Below, piece after piece: positions 1-11,539 of a DNA stretch of 64,000 nucleotides (the first letter of the stretch is position 1; the number at the start of each line of letters is the position of its first letter). Location: contig CM040434.1 in assembly GCA_022702705.1 (NCBI GenBank), positions 56,036,953 through 56,100,952 of the forward strand. The letters are read 5' to 3'. The notes below the pieces were generated by a model. That model was not told where the DNA came from, ran no database searches, and saw nothing but the letters and a program-made list of their open reading frames with translations. This DNA is from Papilionanthe hookeriana x Papilionanthe teres (lineage: Eukaryota; Streptophyta; Magnoliopsida; Asparagales; Orchidaceae). A program made the position numbers and the translations under genes.

Positions 1-2926
1 AAACTTTCTTATGCTCTATGGATTCGTCTCGAGAAGACGAACACATCCATACGGTTTATGTGGCATGAAATTGACTCAATAAAAATGGAGAATGTTCGGA
101 AGCTCGGGAAGAAGAGTGAGACCATACCTTTGCTCAGAGAAGTGTGGCTTCGATCTGAGGGTTGTGTCACCTTCGATTGGGTCCAAGCAAGCTGCAGATG
201 AAGTCTCCTGGCCTGGTGAATTGTCCAGGTATGATTTTAACCAAGCCAGATTTCAACCTTTGGAGTCTGGAACAGATGGGTGGCCTGGAGAGGGGGCTTT
301 CACTGGGGAACTTCTCCTCTTGACCTTGTGTAGTTGTAGGTGAGTTTAATTTGACTTTGGTGGAGGATTTGGGAATGTCCTGTTCTGGCCTGAGAATTGA
401 GCTCCAAAATTGAGCTCAATTAGTGGGGATTAGGGCAAGAGAACGAGTGGGGATCAAATGCTCCAGGTGTGGGGAGGGTCGCGGAGTGATTTTGGCGGAG
501 TTTCCTTAAGGTTGATTCAAGCACCTCTTCCATGGCCGAGAGAGGTGGGGTTTAAATAGGCATGGTCGGAGGCTCTCCCGGGGGAGTTAGGGCTTGGGAT
601 CAGCTGCTCTGGTGAGGAGAAGAACAGCCATGGTGGCCATTGGGCATGGGGCAACTCAGCAAGGTGGAATTCCAAAGTTTGGCTTCTCCCCATGTCTCGG
701 CCATGGCTTTTTCCGGCGGCCTGGTGGCTGGCCGGCCAGGCACTGGTCACCATCTTGTTCGGGTGGGTCGGGGGCCGGGGTTTAGTGTAGACGATTGGCC
801 AATGCCATGTGTAAAGGGCTTGGATTAAAATGGTATGGGGGAGAGGCCATTTTGGCTCCAAATGGGTCAACCCATCCTTTTGGGCTAGGTGCACCACCCA
901 ATGCTTGGTTTAGGCTAAAGGGAAAGTGATTGGTTCAGCATAATCAGTAGGGTCAAGTCACCATCCAAGCACAATTAGGCATAAGCATGGTTAAGGGGAA
1001 TCATGGGAGTGGTTAATCACCTTAAGGGAATGTGGAAAGGATCTCCTCCTTTTGCCCAATGTAGTAAGGTCACATGTGAGCAACTCACATGGCTTGCATG
1101 TGGCTTAAGAGTGGCTTCATGGCTTGCCTTTGGCTTGGGAAAAAGCTTGGTCAATTTCATGAAAATGGATTTTAGAAATTTTGGTAATTTATGGGTGATT
1201 TGATGGGATTTGGCATATGGCTTGATTTGGAACCATTTGATGATTGATTTAGGACTTAAGGGATGATTTTAATTGAATGCATGATGAAGAAGAGTGTCAT
1301 ATGGACTTTGGATGAATTTTTGGCTTTTGAAATTTAGTGAAGATGGGCTTTTAAAATGGTTTAGGGAAGTGGGCTTTTGGATTTTAAAATGGATTTTAGG
1401 ATGAAAGTTTGGTAAAGGCTTGGGCCAAAAAATTGTTGGGTTTGGTTTAGGGGTATGTCATGAATGATTTTAAATGAGTTTGGAGTGATTTGGGTTTGAA
1501 TGGAGTTGGATTTGGGTTCATTTGGTAAAAGGGCCCATGTAGGTCAAATTGGGCTAACTTGGGCCAATATTGGGCTAGGGTTGAAATTGATGTAAAATTG
1601 ATGTTGGGAAATGTTTATGGGAGTGTTTCAAAGGGGTTTGAACTTTGGTTGGATTTTGATTTTGGGATTTGGGCTTATTTGGGTTAGGGTTGGATTTAGG
1701 TCAAAATTGGGCGTTTTGGTTTTTGGTTGAATTTGAGTGGGGTTTGGATCCAAATTTTGGGCAAATCATGTTAGTGTTTTGTTTGTGAGGATGTTAGGGA
1801 AGGTTTAGAAAAGATTTGGGGTTAACTGGAGTTAAATTGGTTTGGTTTGGGCTAAGTTTAGGTCATGGGTCCAAATTGGGCTTTAAGGTCGAAAGTGAAA
1901 TTGGATTCAAATGCCAATTAAATTGGGCTTGGATTTGGTCTAGATTGGTGTTGGGGATGTTGAATTGAAGTTTAGAATTGAATTGGACCAGAATTTGGAT
2001 CAATTGGGTAGGTTTGGTTTGACATTGGGTTCATTTTGGGTTAAAATGGGTCAAATTGGGGATTTTGACAAAAGTGGGGTAAATTGACAAAATTGGCCCA
2101 TAGTGTAGTTGGAAAAAATGAAATTGAGAATATTTGGGATTTTCTGGGAATTTTTGGAATTTTTGGATTTTTGGGTCAAGAGGGGCATTTTTGGTATTTG
2201 GAGTTTATTGGGAGGTATTTTTGGAATTTTTGGCTATGAATGATCAATTTGAGTAATGTGGGAATGTTTGGGATTGGTTTTGAGGAATTTTGGGTATTTG
2301 GAGATTTTTTGAAAAATTTGGGTAATTTCAAGGGTTTTGGGTAGGCTATGCGGGTGTAGGGTCCCGGGGTCCAAAATTGAAAATTTAGAAAATTGAAGAT
2401 TGGGTAAATGTAAGTGGAATGAAATCATTTTGGTTGAGCCATGAAGCCATATCAGGCCCACATGAGCCATGAAGGGACTCATTTGAGGCATTCACTATGC
2501 TGTTCCTAACCCTATTAGCCAAGGGCTTAGGGGTTAAGGACCATCCATGTGAATCACCCCCATGAGTCAGGAGGTCAAGTTGGGTATGGGTGTGGTTTTA
2601 GGAGGTGTGTGAAAGTATAGTGTATGAGTGTAGTGTGTGTGTAAGTCAGCCCTTCATCGGACCAGGCCACCTGAGGCGGTTCTAAGGCCAAAGAGTCCTA
2701 TAGGAACTCATCCTTTAAACTTCCACATTTGATTTCAACCCTCCAGGTGATTAGGGGTTTACAATCAAGTTTGTGGAGTTTGCAGGGAGTTTAGAAGTGG
2801 TTTTTTTTAATTTCCAAGTGGTGGGTCCCAATTCTAATCCTCTAGGATAGTCAAAGGAAAAGCCTTAGGCTAGATCCTAAGTACTAAAAAGAAGAAGAGA
2901 AGACCTCATCAAAAATGAGGTCAACA
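1..2926 (-). repeat. LTR1: 3' LTR of element A (partial, U3 and start of R/U5)
   Basis: Position 1 aligns with about 18,984 in LTR2, so roughly 3.5 kb of this LTR lies outside the window. It is collinear with 18,984-21,929 with few differences. The LTR start is at 2,926 (minus strand TGTTGACC), directly after the polypurine tract. It contains no real gene; the short reading frames in it are chance or antisense. Confidence 0.9.
551..560 (-). promoter_or_regulatory. TATA-like box in LTR1
   Basis: Minus strand CCTATTTAAA in a C-rich setting, at the same place in every LTR of the window. It probably marks the U3/R boundary region about 30 bases downstream. Confidence 0.55.
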
Positions 2927-2945
2927 AATGGACCCCCAATAGGTG
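2927..2945 (-). other. Polypurine tract region, element A
   Basis: Minus strand reads CACCTATTGGGGGTCCATT immediately before the LTR start. The G run next to the LTR is the expected plus-strand primer region, though it is short and not purely purine. Confidence 0.6.
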
Positions 2946-4452
2946 TGGTGTGCTAACAAAGCACACCGCGCGTATTGGCGTTGACCGAAGAGATCAACAA
3001 AACCAACACAGATGTCCAAGTGACAAACTTAGGACGAAATTAAAGAATTTCCGTTGGGGAGTGTCAAGTATATCTCTGAGATTGGAGATTTCCTGAACTC
3101 TCGCTGGGGAAAGGGAAAGGAGGTGAATCCCAAACCTCATGATCTGGGGGAATTTCGATTTAGATCTCATTTTGTTTTAGTTTAATTTTTGATGTGTGAG
3201 TTTGGATTTCGATTGAAGTTTTGTTAAAATTAATTTGAAGAGATTTGAACTTAAAATGAAAACTGGAATTTTGTGGTTTTAGATGTAACATCTTCAACCT
3301 CAAAAGAAAATTGAATTGATTGGATTGAATCATTACAATGAGGAGAGATCTCAGAGCAATGCGGTATTGGATGTAAAATTCTTAACCTCAAAAGTTTGAT
3401 TTTGATGTATTTCATTGCAGTAGGGAAGGAACCTAAAGCAATGCAGTATCGGATGTAAAATCCTCAACCCCAAGAATTTGATTTTGATGTATTTCATTGC
3501 GATAGGGAAAGAACATAAAGCAATGCAGTATCGGATGTAAAATCCTCAACCCCAAAAGTTTGATTTTGATGTATTTCATTGCGATAGGGAAAGAACCTAA
3601 AGCAATGCAGTCTCGGATGTAAAATCCTCAACCCCAAAAGTTTGATTTTGATGTATTTCATTTCGATAGGGAAAGAACCTAAAGCAATGCAGTCTCGGAT
3701 GTAAAATCCTCAACCCCAAAAGTTTGATTTTGATGTATTTCATTGCGATAGGGAAAGAACCTAAAGCAATGCAGTCTCGGATGTAAAATCCTCAACCCCA
3801 AAAGTTTGATTTTGATGTATTTCATTGCGATAGGGAAAGAACCTAAAGCAATGCAGTCTCAGGTGTAAAATCCTCAACCCCAAGAATTTGATTTTGATTT
3901 ATTCATTGCAATAGGGAAAGAACCTAAAGCAATGCAGTATCGGATATAAAATCCTCAACCCCAAGAATTTGATTTTGAATGGTAATTGATTTTGCAAAGA
4001 TTTGTAGTGTTGATTTGAAAAGTGTAGAATTTTGGTGTTTCGAGAATTTCATGAAAGTTGTAAAAGATTTTTGTGGAAAGAAATAGATTAGGAGGGAATA
4101 TGTAGATGTTACATATCCCATTCAAAAAGAGTTGATCGAAAGTTGTTGGTTTGGATTGGATACAATTCCTCGCCATCAGATTCGAATCGAAAACCTCATG
4201 GCTCCGTGTCAATGGAATCAACCGCATCCATCCCAGACAAGGGAGAGAGTAGAACGGATTGGATTTCAGATTTGGAAGATTGAGTTTGAATTTGATTGAG
4301 ATTTGATTTGAGATCTGGAAGGTTGAATTTGAATTTGATTGAGATTTGATTTAAAATTTGTGTTTATTTTGTTTGTCCTTTAACGATTCAAATTTGCTTT
4401 ATCGTTCATTTAATGTTCATGTGAATTTGGCGTTCATCATTTTTTTAGATTT
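2946..4452 (-). other. 3' UTR of element A
   Basis: No credible gene. Contains the 82-bp repeat array (3,332-3,980), GATTTGA-rich DNA (4,250-4,400) and a copy of GCACACC inverted around GCTAACAAAGC near 2,950. Confidence 0.6.
3332..3980 (-). repeat. 82-bp tandem repeat array, about 8 units, element A
   Basis: GATAGGG recurs at 3,501, 3,583, 3,665, 3,747 and 3,829, giving exactly 82 bp. Each unit has CGGATGTAAAATCCTCAACC and a TTTGATTTTGATGTATTTCA stretch. Outer units are more diverged. Confidence 0.92.
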
Positions 4453-4812
4453 TTAAGGAAAGTTTTCTTTTATTCTTTTTGTTTCTTTTCTGTTCTTCGT
4501 TCGAAGTTCATTTAACTTTGATGGTATTTCCCAGTCAACTTGCACAAAAGAGGTGAAGGCCAAAAATGTGACATGGTCAATTTCATTCCAATCATGTTGA
4601 AGATACATCATACAACTCGATCTGGAATACACCTCATAAAATCCATGTAGACTCAAAACAGACTATGTATGATCTTTGTCGATCCATCCAAAAAGGCATC
4701 TGTCAGAAATCCATGTCTGAATAGTAAGGTACATGGTCAATAACATCACCTTCCAAGCCATCCTTGACAAGGATTCCGTATGGATGTACGTTGGAGGTGT
4801 GATATTTTCCAT
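4453..4812 (-). pseudogene. Small conserved ORF after ORF3, element A
   Basis: An ATG (MENITPPTYIHT) starts five bases after the ORF3 stop. The frame runs to a TAG after DKDHT, and the same frame continues past it (SLHGFYEVYSRSSCMMYLQH, DHVTFLAFTSFVQ) to 4,453. All three copies keep this wording. I do not recognise the product; it could be a leftover of a longer ORF3 or a conserved RNA segment. Confidence 0.4.
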
Positions 4813-4817
4813 GTAAC

Positions 4818-6294
4818 TCACAGCTCGTAAGGCCGGAGGCTCTCTAGCTCTGGGTATGGCTGGAAGTGGTAAGGTGCTTTCCTGTCATCCATCCTTTTGA
4901 AAGTAACTGAGATCCGCTTCATTGGTACTCCTCGTATGCAATGTTTAGCGACATCTGCTCCGTTGCCCTTTAGTATCATGACGGAACCTACCGGTAATGG
5001 TATCTTTACTGGCCCTCGGCACTCACTCGGGCCTCGCTATCCGGAGGTCGGATCCGAACATGATATTACACTCGTTCAGAAAAGAAACTGTGCAGAAAGG
5101 TCTGACAAAGTCGTGGTGATCGATGTGCGGGTGTATGCAGTCACCCTTCTTGTAGATGTTAATGATGCAACTATTGGGTATGCAATCTGCCGGCAGTACC
5201 CTCCATGTTATCATTCTCTTTACCATCCTTTTGATGACTAATGGCATTGGATCTACCTTGCCATGACGGAGTATTCCCGTTGGGTTTCCCTTCCTGTCTT
5301 CTGCGAAGTTGTAGCAGCATCCACATTGTATTGTAATTCTCCCTTTCCCTTGCATCCATCTCCGGGGTTCTGAGTAAGTGTTTTCTCTTAGGTGGCCTGC
5401 TCGACCCATTCTTTTCAAAGCCCGGATGCAGTCCACAATTTGTTGTTGTTCGTATTCTGAGAACACGTTTGTATGTAGCTCGAGGCCTTCTAATATATTG
5501 ATCCTCCTGCCTCTGATTCTCTCTAAGTATTCAAAAGTTTGCTTCTCGACATTTTGCATTCTCTCTAGCTCGTATTCTGGTATAATCTGCAAATGGCGAG
5601 GCTTGGTGATGTACTGTGGGATATATGGCTCAATCCCTTCGCGTTCTCCTGCGTACCTCGGCTCCTCAGGGATAGTCTCCGTCGGGACATCCTCCGGGGT
5701 TGCTTCGCAACAAGGTTATGCATTGCGGTGGCTTTATCCGGTGGCGCGGTAGCCTTCCTTCTTCGGATCTTCTTGAAATTTCCCTGCTCTTTTTCGTTAT
5801 CCTCGGAGTCGGCCTTCTTTCTTCGAGTTCCCGGCGAACCGGTATCCTTGAAGTATATGCACTCGGTAGTAGCTGATCGCCTCGTCGCGCTGGTCAGCTG
5901 CTAGTTTAGTTAACATCTTGCCGATACGGCGATTTTTATTTCTTCGCTGAGTTACTGTGAGAGCAGCTCTTCGTACTTCCTGAATCTCTGTGGGCGCGGC
6001 GCTGACAAGCCTGCCCTCTGCTGTAGCGACCACAAACTTTATTCTCTTGTCCTCCTCAGCGTCTATTTTCCTTTTCTTGCTGCCGGGTCGGTGGCTTGGG
6101 CCACCCACTTTCATTACTGTCTGACTGGGCAGTTCCTCTCGGTCAACTGGGACCTAGTCACTTTCCTTGTATTGCAGGCCTGCTGGTGCGAAGTCTGAGT
6201 CAATCTCTATTATCGCTCCATCTTTCACCCTCTTTTCGTCGAGTGCAAGGCTTGCACTATTTCTAAAGTTCAGGACCAACCGCCCGTTCGACAT
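4818..6294 (-). pseudogene. ORF3: AlkB-like Fe(II)/2OG dioxygenase (ALKBH9/10-type) of element A
   Basis: Start ATG at 6,294 (MSNGRL, shared by all copies), stop at 4,818, about 490 codons. The N-terminal third has LNFRN, then a basic stretch with TQRRNKNRRIGKMLTKLAAD. The C-terminal part is an AlkB fold: 5,592-5,023 is open with YELERMQNVEKQTFEYLERI, RMITWRVLPADCIPN, NIYKKGDC and the iron-binding HPHIDHHDF. The distal His and R-x5-R segment continue in another frame. Breaks: a Trp codon turned TAG near 6,154, and shifts near 5,868 and 5,030, each where CAG in B or C reads CGAG. It lies about 295 bases after integrase, in the same orientation. Confidence 0.85.
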
Positions 6295-6588
6295 TTCCCG
6301 GCGAAAAGACAAGGAAAAGGATCATGGGCTGTACTAAGAACAAGAACATTAAGAAAATGTTTATTAGACACAGAGTTTTATTTTGTATTATTTTTTTAAA
6401 ATTCAACAGGAATGAAGTGGGAAAAGATAGGAGAAAAGATTTTGATTTGGAAGAGAGAACAAGGAAAACTTTATTATCACGATTTTATTTATTTTAGCAC
6501 ATTTTTTATTATTTTTGGGTTCGGACCCAGTCATAAGTAATTACTTCGCCCGTGCTTCTAGGGATGAAGAATTCATTCCTTCGAAACA

Positions 6589-7836
6589 TCAGGTAGCGTA
6601 ATACTTCTTCAAGTATCGTCCGTTGATCGGAAGCATATGTCGCTCTCCTTGGTAATTCACCAGCTGGTAGGAGCCTCCTGAGTAGACTGCCTCAACCACA
6701 AACGGTCCTTCCCAAGTGGGTTCAAATTTTCCTCCTATCTTACGGTGTGCAAGAATAGATCTTTCGAGAACGAGAACTAAGTCACCAACTTTGAAGGTTC
6801 TTGGGCGGACCAGTCTGTCATGGGCTTGAACCATCTTAGCTTGGTATAGTTCTAAATTCTGTTGCGCTGTAAGTCTTTTCCCTTCCAGGCTTTCTAATTC
6901 CTCTAGTCATTATTTGGCATTCTCTTTTGTCGTGATTTTGTTTGCAACTGCAATTCTGAGTGAAGCAAGCTGGACTTCTAAGGGTAACACTGCCTCGGAC
7001 CCATACACCAGAGCGTAAGGTGTAGCTTGAGTAGGAGTTACGAAGGTTGTCCGGTAGGCCCATAAGGCTTCTAATAACTTCTCGTGCCAATTTCTCTTAT
7101 TATCGTCCAAAGTTTTCTTTAAAATTTGAACAAGAGTTTTATTAAAAGCCTCAGCCAGGCCGTTTGCTCTTGGATAATAAATTGTTGAATACCGCCAGTC
7201 GATTCCGTGTCTCCTGACAAAATTATTGATTTGCGTGCTTCTGAATGCTGACCCATTATCTGAGATGATCCTGCGCGGCACTCCAAAACGGTAGACAACT
7301 TGGTTCTTGAAAAACTGTAGCACGTGGTGTGCTTTCACTTCTCTTAGTGGAACTGCCTCTGCCCACTTGGAGAAGTAATCTGTAGCCGCAAGAATGAAAC
7401 GATGTCCATTTGAAGATGGTGGTTCTATTGGACCCACTATATCTGTGCCCCAACATTCAAATGGCCATGATGCAATTGTCGGATGTAACACATTTGGAGG
7501 TTGGTGTAGAACCACTCCGTGCACTTGGCATTGGTGACAGCTCTTGGCGATTTTCATGCAGTCGGTCATCATCGAGGGCCAGTAGTACCCTAGTCTTTTA
7601 ATTTTCATTTTTATCTTCGGACCCGACTGGTGAGCGCCACAGAGTCCTGAATGCACCTCTTTAACAATTTCAAGGGCCTCGAACCCGCTTAGGCACCTTA
7701 GCCACATTTGATCAAAATACCTTATGTATAACGTGTTGTTTACTAATGCGTAGGACAGAGTTTTTTTCTTGATCTGATGGGCTAACGACCAATCATCTGG
7801 TAGTTTTCCTATTTGCAGGTAGTCTATTAATGGTTG
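6589..7836 (-). pseudogene. Integrase, element A
   Basis: Integrase inserts the cDNA into the host chromosome. The block 7,707-6,910 is open for 265 codons. It has the HHCC zinc-binding region (EVHSGLCGAHQSG to SCHQCQVHG), then the DDE core with Asp in CWGTDIVGPI, Asp in RRIISDNGSAF and Glu in RANGLAEAFNKTL. The C-terminal block 6,834-6,589 has GDLVLVLERSILAH and FEPTWEGPFVVEAVYSGGSY, a GPF-type module, and ends HMLPINGRYLKKYYAT before TGA. There is no chromodomain. One frame change near 6,900 parts the two blocks. This is the most complete catalytic core in the window. Confidence 0.9.
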
Positions 7837-8393
7837 TCACCAATCTTCTGTGTTTTCTGTCACTACTGCAACTGATTCTTTTTCTTTTTCTGATTTGTGT
7901 ATTGCGTCTATGTCGAGCTGTGACAGGACCTGACGTCCGTGAACTGACACTTCTACTGATTCATCTTGCAAGAAGGCAAATTCTTTTGCGAGGCGAGCTA
8001 ACGCATCTGCTAAAGCGTTTTCTTTTCTGGGAATTTTGTAGATCGTCACATTTGGAATCTGTTCTAACAACTGTATGGCATACTGGAAGTATTGCTCGAG
8101 TCTTGGCTTTAAAATTACATCTCGTCCGTGATCCGTTGAATGACTAACTGCGAATCCCCGTAGATATTGATGTCTGTTATTCCCATCCGAATGGTCAGTT
8201 CTAGTCCTGTTATGAGAGCCTCGTATTCTGCTTCGTTGTTTGTACATGGCTCTGTCAAGTGGTAGGAGTATCTTAACAACCCCCGCTCCGGTGTTATAAA
8301 GATTAGTCCGATTCCTGCCTTACCGGGCACTATCACTTGCGATTCTTCGTCTTTGTGTGCTGAAGATGCTCCGTCGAAATATAATTCCCAACG
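7837..8393 (-). pseudogene. Archaeal-type RNase H (aRNH), element A
   Basis: A second RNase H after the first is a hallmark of the plant Tat lineage. The block 8,336-8,115 opens in VIVPGKAGIGLIFITPERGL and contains SYHLTEPCTNNEAEYEALIT (conserved Glu) and INIYGDSQLVIQ (conserved Asp). The upstream WELYFDGAS-type metal-binding segment is present at about 8,375 in a shifted frame. The C-terminal part (EQIPNVTIYKIPRKENALAD, ALARLAKEFA) is open in 8,247-7,837. Confidence 0.85.
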
Positions 8394-8899
8394 TCAATCA
8401 TCAGGGTCTTCTAAGCTCATTATTTGTTTGTCCGTCAAATCGTCATTGAGAGGAGATTCGCCAGCGAGAGGGTGTGCTGCGAGGAAGTCTGCTAGGACTT
8501 GTCCCTTTACGGCACGAAGAGGCATGAAAGTTATATCGAATTGCAATAATATCCTTGACCACTTGGCAAGTCTGCCGGAAAGCGTTGGACGAGTCATCAA
8601 GTATTGCAATGGATTAAATTTTGAGATCAGGTTGACCTTATGAGAAAGCATGTAGTGCCTGAGCTTTTGAGCGGCGAAGATCAGGGCTAAACAGTGCTTT
8701 TCAATTGTGGGGTACTTTATTTCCGTTGGAAGTAAACGACGGCTTAGGTAGTAAAGAGCATTTTCTTTACTCTCATCATTGACCTGGGCTAACAGGGCTT
8801 CGAGAGAGTCGTCTAAAGCCGCAGTATAAAGTATCAACGGTCTACGTGAGACTGGGGCTGCTAAGACAAGAGGTGTCATTAAATATTGTTTAATTTCCT
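8394..8899 (-). pseudogene. RNase H1 domain of pol, element A
   Basis: Degrades RNA in the RNA-DNA hybrid during reverse transcription. It lies in a 222-codon open block (9,062-8,394) shared with the RT connection. Landmarks: LILYTAALDDSLEALLAQV, NALYYLSRRLLPTEIKYPTI, EKHCLALIFAAQKLRHYM, QYLMTRPTLSGRLAKWSRIL, VLADFLAAHP. The segment is continuous with the archaeal-type RNase H that follows, as in other Tat-lineage elements, where this first RNase H is often degenerate. Confidence 0.85.
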
Positions 8900-9879
8900 C
8901 AAAGGCCTTCTGGCATTTCTCTTCCCAAATAAATTTGGCATCCTTTTTAACTAATGCCGAGAAAGGTCGACACCTACTCGACAAGTTTGAGATAAAGCAT
9001 CGAAGATATGCCAGCTTCCCTTGAAAAGATCGTAGTTGTTTTAAAGTTTTGGGAGGTGGCATTTCTAAGATAGCTTTAATCTTTTCCGGGTCGATTTCAA
9101 TTCCACGATATCAGACAACAAATCCTAATAATTTCCTAGAGGTGACGCCGAAGGCACATTTTAAGGGATTCATCTTAAGGTTAAATTGTCTTAATCGTTC
9201 GAAAACAATTCTCAAATCATACAGGTGGTTTTTCTTTACTTTGCTTTTGATGACCACATCGTCCACGTAGCATTCGACTTGATTATGGATGAGATCATAA
9301 AAAATTCTTGTCATTGCTCTCTGGTAGGTTGCTCCTGCGTTCTTCAGTCCGAACGGCATCACTGTGTAGCAATATACTCCGATCGACATTCTGAATGCTG
9401 TAAGTTTTTCATCTTACGGAGCCATTTTTATCCGGTTGTATCCTGAAGATCCATCCATGAATGAGAATGTTTCATGTGTTGAAGCAATGTCGATCATTAA
9501 TTACGGGATCGGTAGAGGGAATTCATCTTTTGGACATGCCTTGTTTAAATCTACGAAATCCACACAAATTCGATCGACCATTCTTCTTCCTCGATCGGCA
9601 CCACATTGGCTAGCCAAGTTGGGTATTGTTCTTCAAGGACAAATTTAGCGTCGATTGGCTTTTTAACTTCAACTATGACTTGTTGTTCGATTTCTAGACG
9701 CATTCTTCCGGGACCTTGTCGACCTGGAGCAGTAGGATCCACTCCTAGCTTATGGACTGCGACCTCTAGAGCTAATCCTGGCATCTCATCGTAGTTCCAA
9801 GCAAAACAGTCTTTAAATTCCATTAATAACTTGGTTATTTCTTTGGAGTCTTCTCTATTGAGTAAGGAGCTAACAAAGG
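8900..9879 (-). pseudogene. Reverse transcriptase, element A
   Basis: RT copies the element RNA into cDNA from the tRNA primer. Visible in order: the approach region (FKDCFAWNYDEMPGL), the fingers (EEQYPTWLANVVP), a palm block open from 9,389 to 9,111 (YCYTVMPFGLKNAGATYQRA, then CYVDDVVIKSKV), and the thumb/connection (MPPPKTLKQLRSFQGKLAYL). The catalytic YVDD codons are at 9,269-9,258. Frame is lost near 9,590, where CTCGATCGG replaces ACTGG of B, and again near 9,416. A TGA at 9,111 replaces an Arg codon that is CGA-type in B. The domain is complete in length. Confidence 0.88.
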
Positions 9880-10576
9880 TAGGTCTAGGCTCTTCGCTAG
9901 TACCTAAGTTAACTTCTGTTAACTCATCTATTATAGATTTGATCTCTTCTTCGAACCCTGGTGGAGCGTTTCCAACTTGTAAATCTTCAAATTCTTCCGT
10001 AGTTTCCATGCAGTTTTCATTAGACTTGCAAGTGACAACCAAGCAAAATTCAGTATCGTCAACTGATCCTACTGTGCCGAATCCGAGACCATGTTTTGAA
10101 TTGGGTGGATGACCAAAGTTATTCCATAAATTTTCAAAATGTTGTGATTGGCCTTTTGTCCATTGTCGAGGTAAGAAACCACGCTGAATTAAATTTTGAA
10201 CACAGGGAGAGTACCACTCAAAAGGTAATTCCATTAATTCTGATGAAGTAACATCTTGAATTGTACATTATTTTCAGTTTTGGAGGAGGGAGCACCACAG
10301 TAGAATTTGATGGGCTTTGCACCGCCGCTACGTACCTCTTTGAACACCATACCTTCGATCTTATTAGAATGGATCGGGGTCAGGGTCATAGTATGTACAT
10401 AGTGGTTAATCTTCTCGTACATTGATTTGTATTCTTCGTTCTTCTCATCTTTGAGAGAAATCCTGAATTGCGGCTTCTTCTTACTTATTGTCGCTGCTTC
10501 TTGCTTGATCTCTTTTTCTTCTTCAGAATCATCTTCCCAATAAATATTGATTGCTGGTTTCCTCTGTCCAAGTGTC
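9880..10576 (-). other. Linker between protease and RT, element A
   Basis: Acidic, poorly conserved polyprotein segment (EDDSEEEKEIKQEAATISKK, then MYEKINHYVHTMTLTPIHSN, MELPFEWYSPCVQNL, SVDDTEFCLVVTC). I recognise no domain. In Ogre elements an intron is known around this part of the polyprotein; I cannot place splice sites here. Confidence 0.5.
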
Positions 10577-11533
10577 CTAACGTCCCCGGCCTCGACCTTG
10601 TCCCCGGCCTCGACCTCGGATGCGAGTTGTGGAGAAACCTTCACCATCTCGCCGTAAGGGAGTGGTGAGTGACTGTTGGACTAGAACTTCGGGTTCTTCG
10701 TCGTCCCGAACTTCCTTTGTTTCATTCGTTATAGTATCTCTGGAAAAGATTGTTTTCTTCGGAGGTGCATAATAAGCTGCATCTTCATGGATTCCAATTT
10801 CATGTACGGAGAATGGTTGTAAGTCACCATTGATGCATTGTTCCCCTCCATCATAGTATTTGATGCATTGATGTAGAGATGATGGTACCTTCCAGTTTTC
10901 ATGTATCCATGGTCGGCCCAATAGAGAGTTGAATGACGTTTCTAAATCAATTATGTGAAATTTTGTGGTTGTCTTTGCCAAGTCACCGGTCTTCATTAGC
11001 AGTGTTATTGATCTGAGGGATCTTTCTCCTTTCTGATTGAATCCTCTTAATAACATTTTGTCCGCTTCGAGCTCGCATCAATCAATTTACAAATATGCTA
11101 GCGTTCGAAGATTCATTATATTGATTGATGCTCCTGGATCCATCAATACTCTGGAGAGTGTAAACTTCCCGATTGTAACTGAAATGTACAACGGTCGGTT
11201 GTGGTCTGCCGTCCCAAGTAGTAGGTCATTGTCTGTGAAGGTAACACCTTGCTATTCCTTTAACGAGCAAACCTCATCTAAGGATTCTCCGGTCATTTGA
11301 GTTAAGCAAATTTCTGGATCAAGTAGGGCCTTGATCAAAGCTACTCTCATCTCCTTTGATAAGATGAGAGCGTCGTAGATGCTTAGTTTGGCCGGTAGTT
11401 TCCTAAGATGGGCTAGCACGTTGTAGTCCACTTTATTTCCATGTGTCTCGATTTCTTCCCGAATGGGCATTTCTTCTGTCGGGGTTGGTTCTTCTCGAAC
11501 AACCACCTTCTTTCCTTTGTCCTTTGGACCCAT
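10577..11533 (-). pseudogene. Retropepsin-type aspartic protease and following linker, element A
   Basis: The protease cleaves the Gag-Pol polyprotein. The block opens MGPKDKGKKVVV at 11,533. The active-site segment reads VLMDPGASINIM, with the catalytic Asp codon at 11,140-11,138. DPGA in place of the common DTG/DSG is shared by all three copies. A stop and small insertion follow near 11,085 (LAYL then TAA). Downstream, FNQKGERSLRSITLLM and LLGRPWIH-type sequence form the end of the fold, followed by a linker ending in an RGRGRGQGRGR tract at about 10,580-10,620. Confidence 0.8.
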
Positions 11534-11539
11534 TCTCGG

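Noticed and set aside
24..1203. Several short plus-strand ORFs at the window start
   Set aside because: They are in the antisense strand of LTR1 and recur with the same disruptions in LTR2 and LTR3.
4818..6294. A host ALKBH gene fragment that an element landed beside
   Set aside because: The same ORF3 sits at the same distance after integrase and before the repeat array in three elements, two in tandem and one inverted from another subfamily.
6589..7836. Ty1/copia assignment
   Set aside because: Integrase comes after RNase H and the second RNase H is present, which is Ty3/gypsy Tat order.
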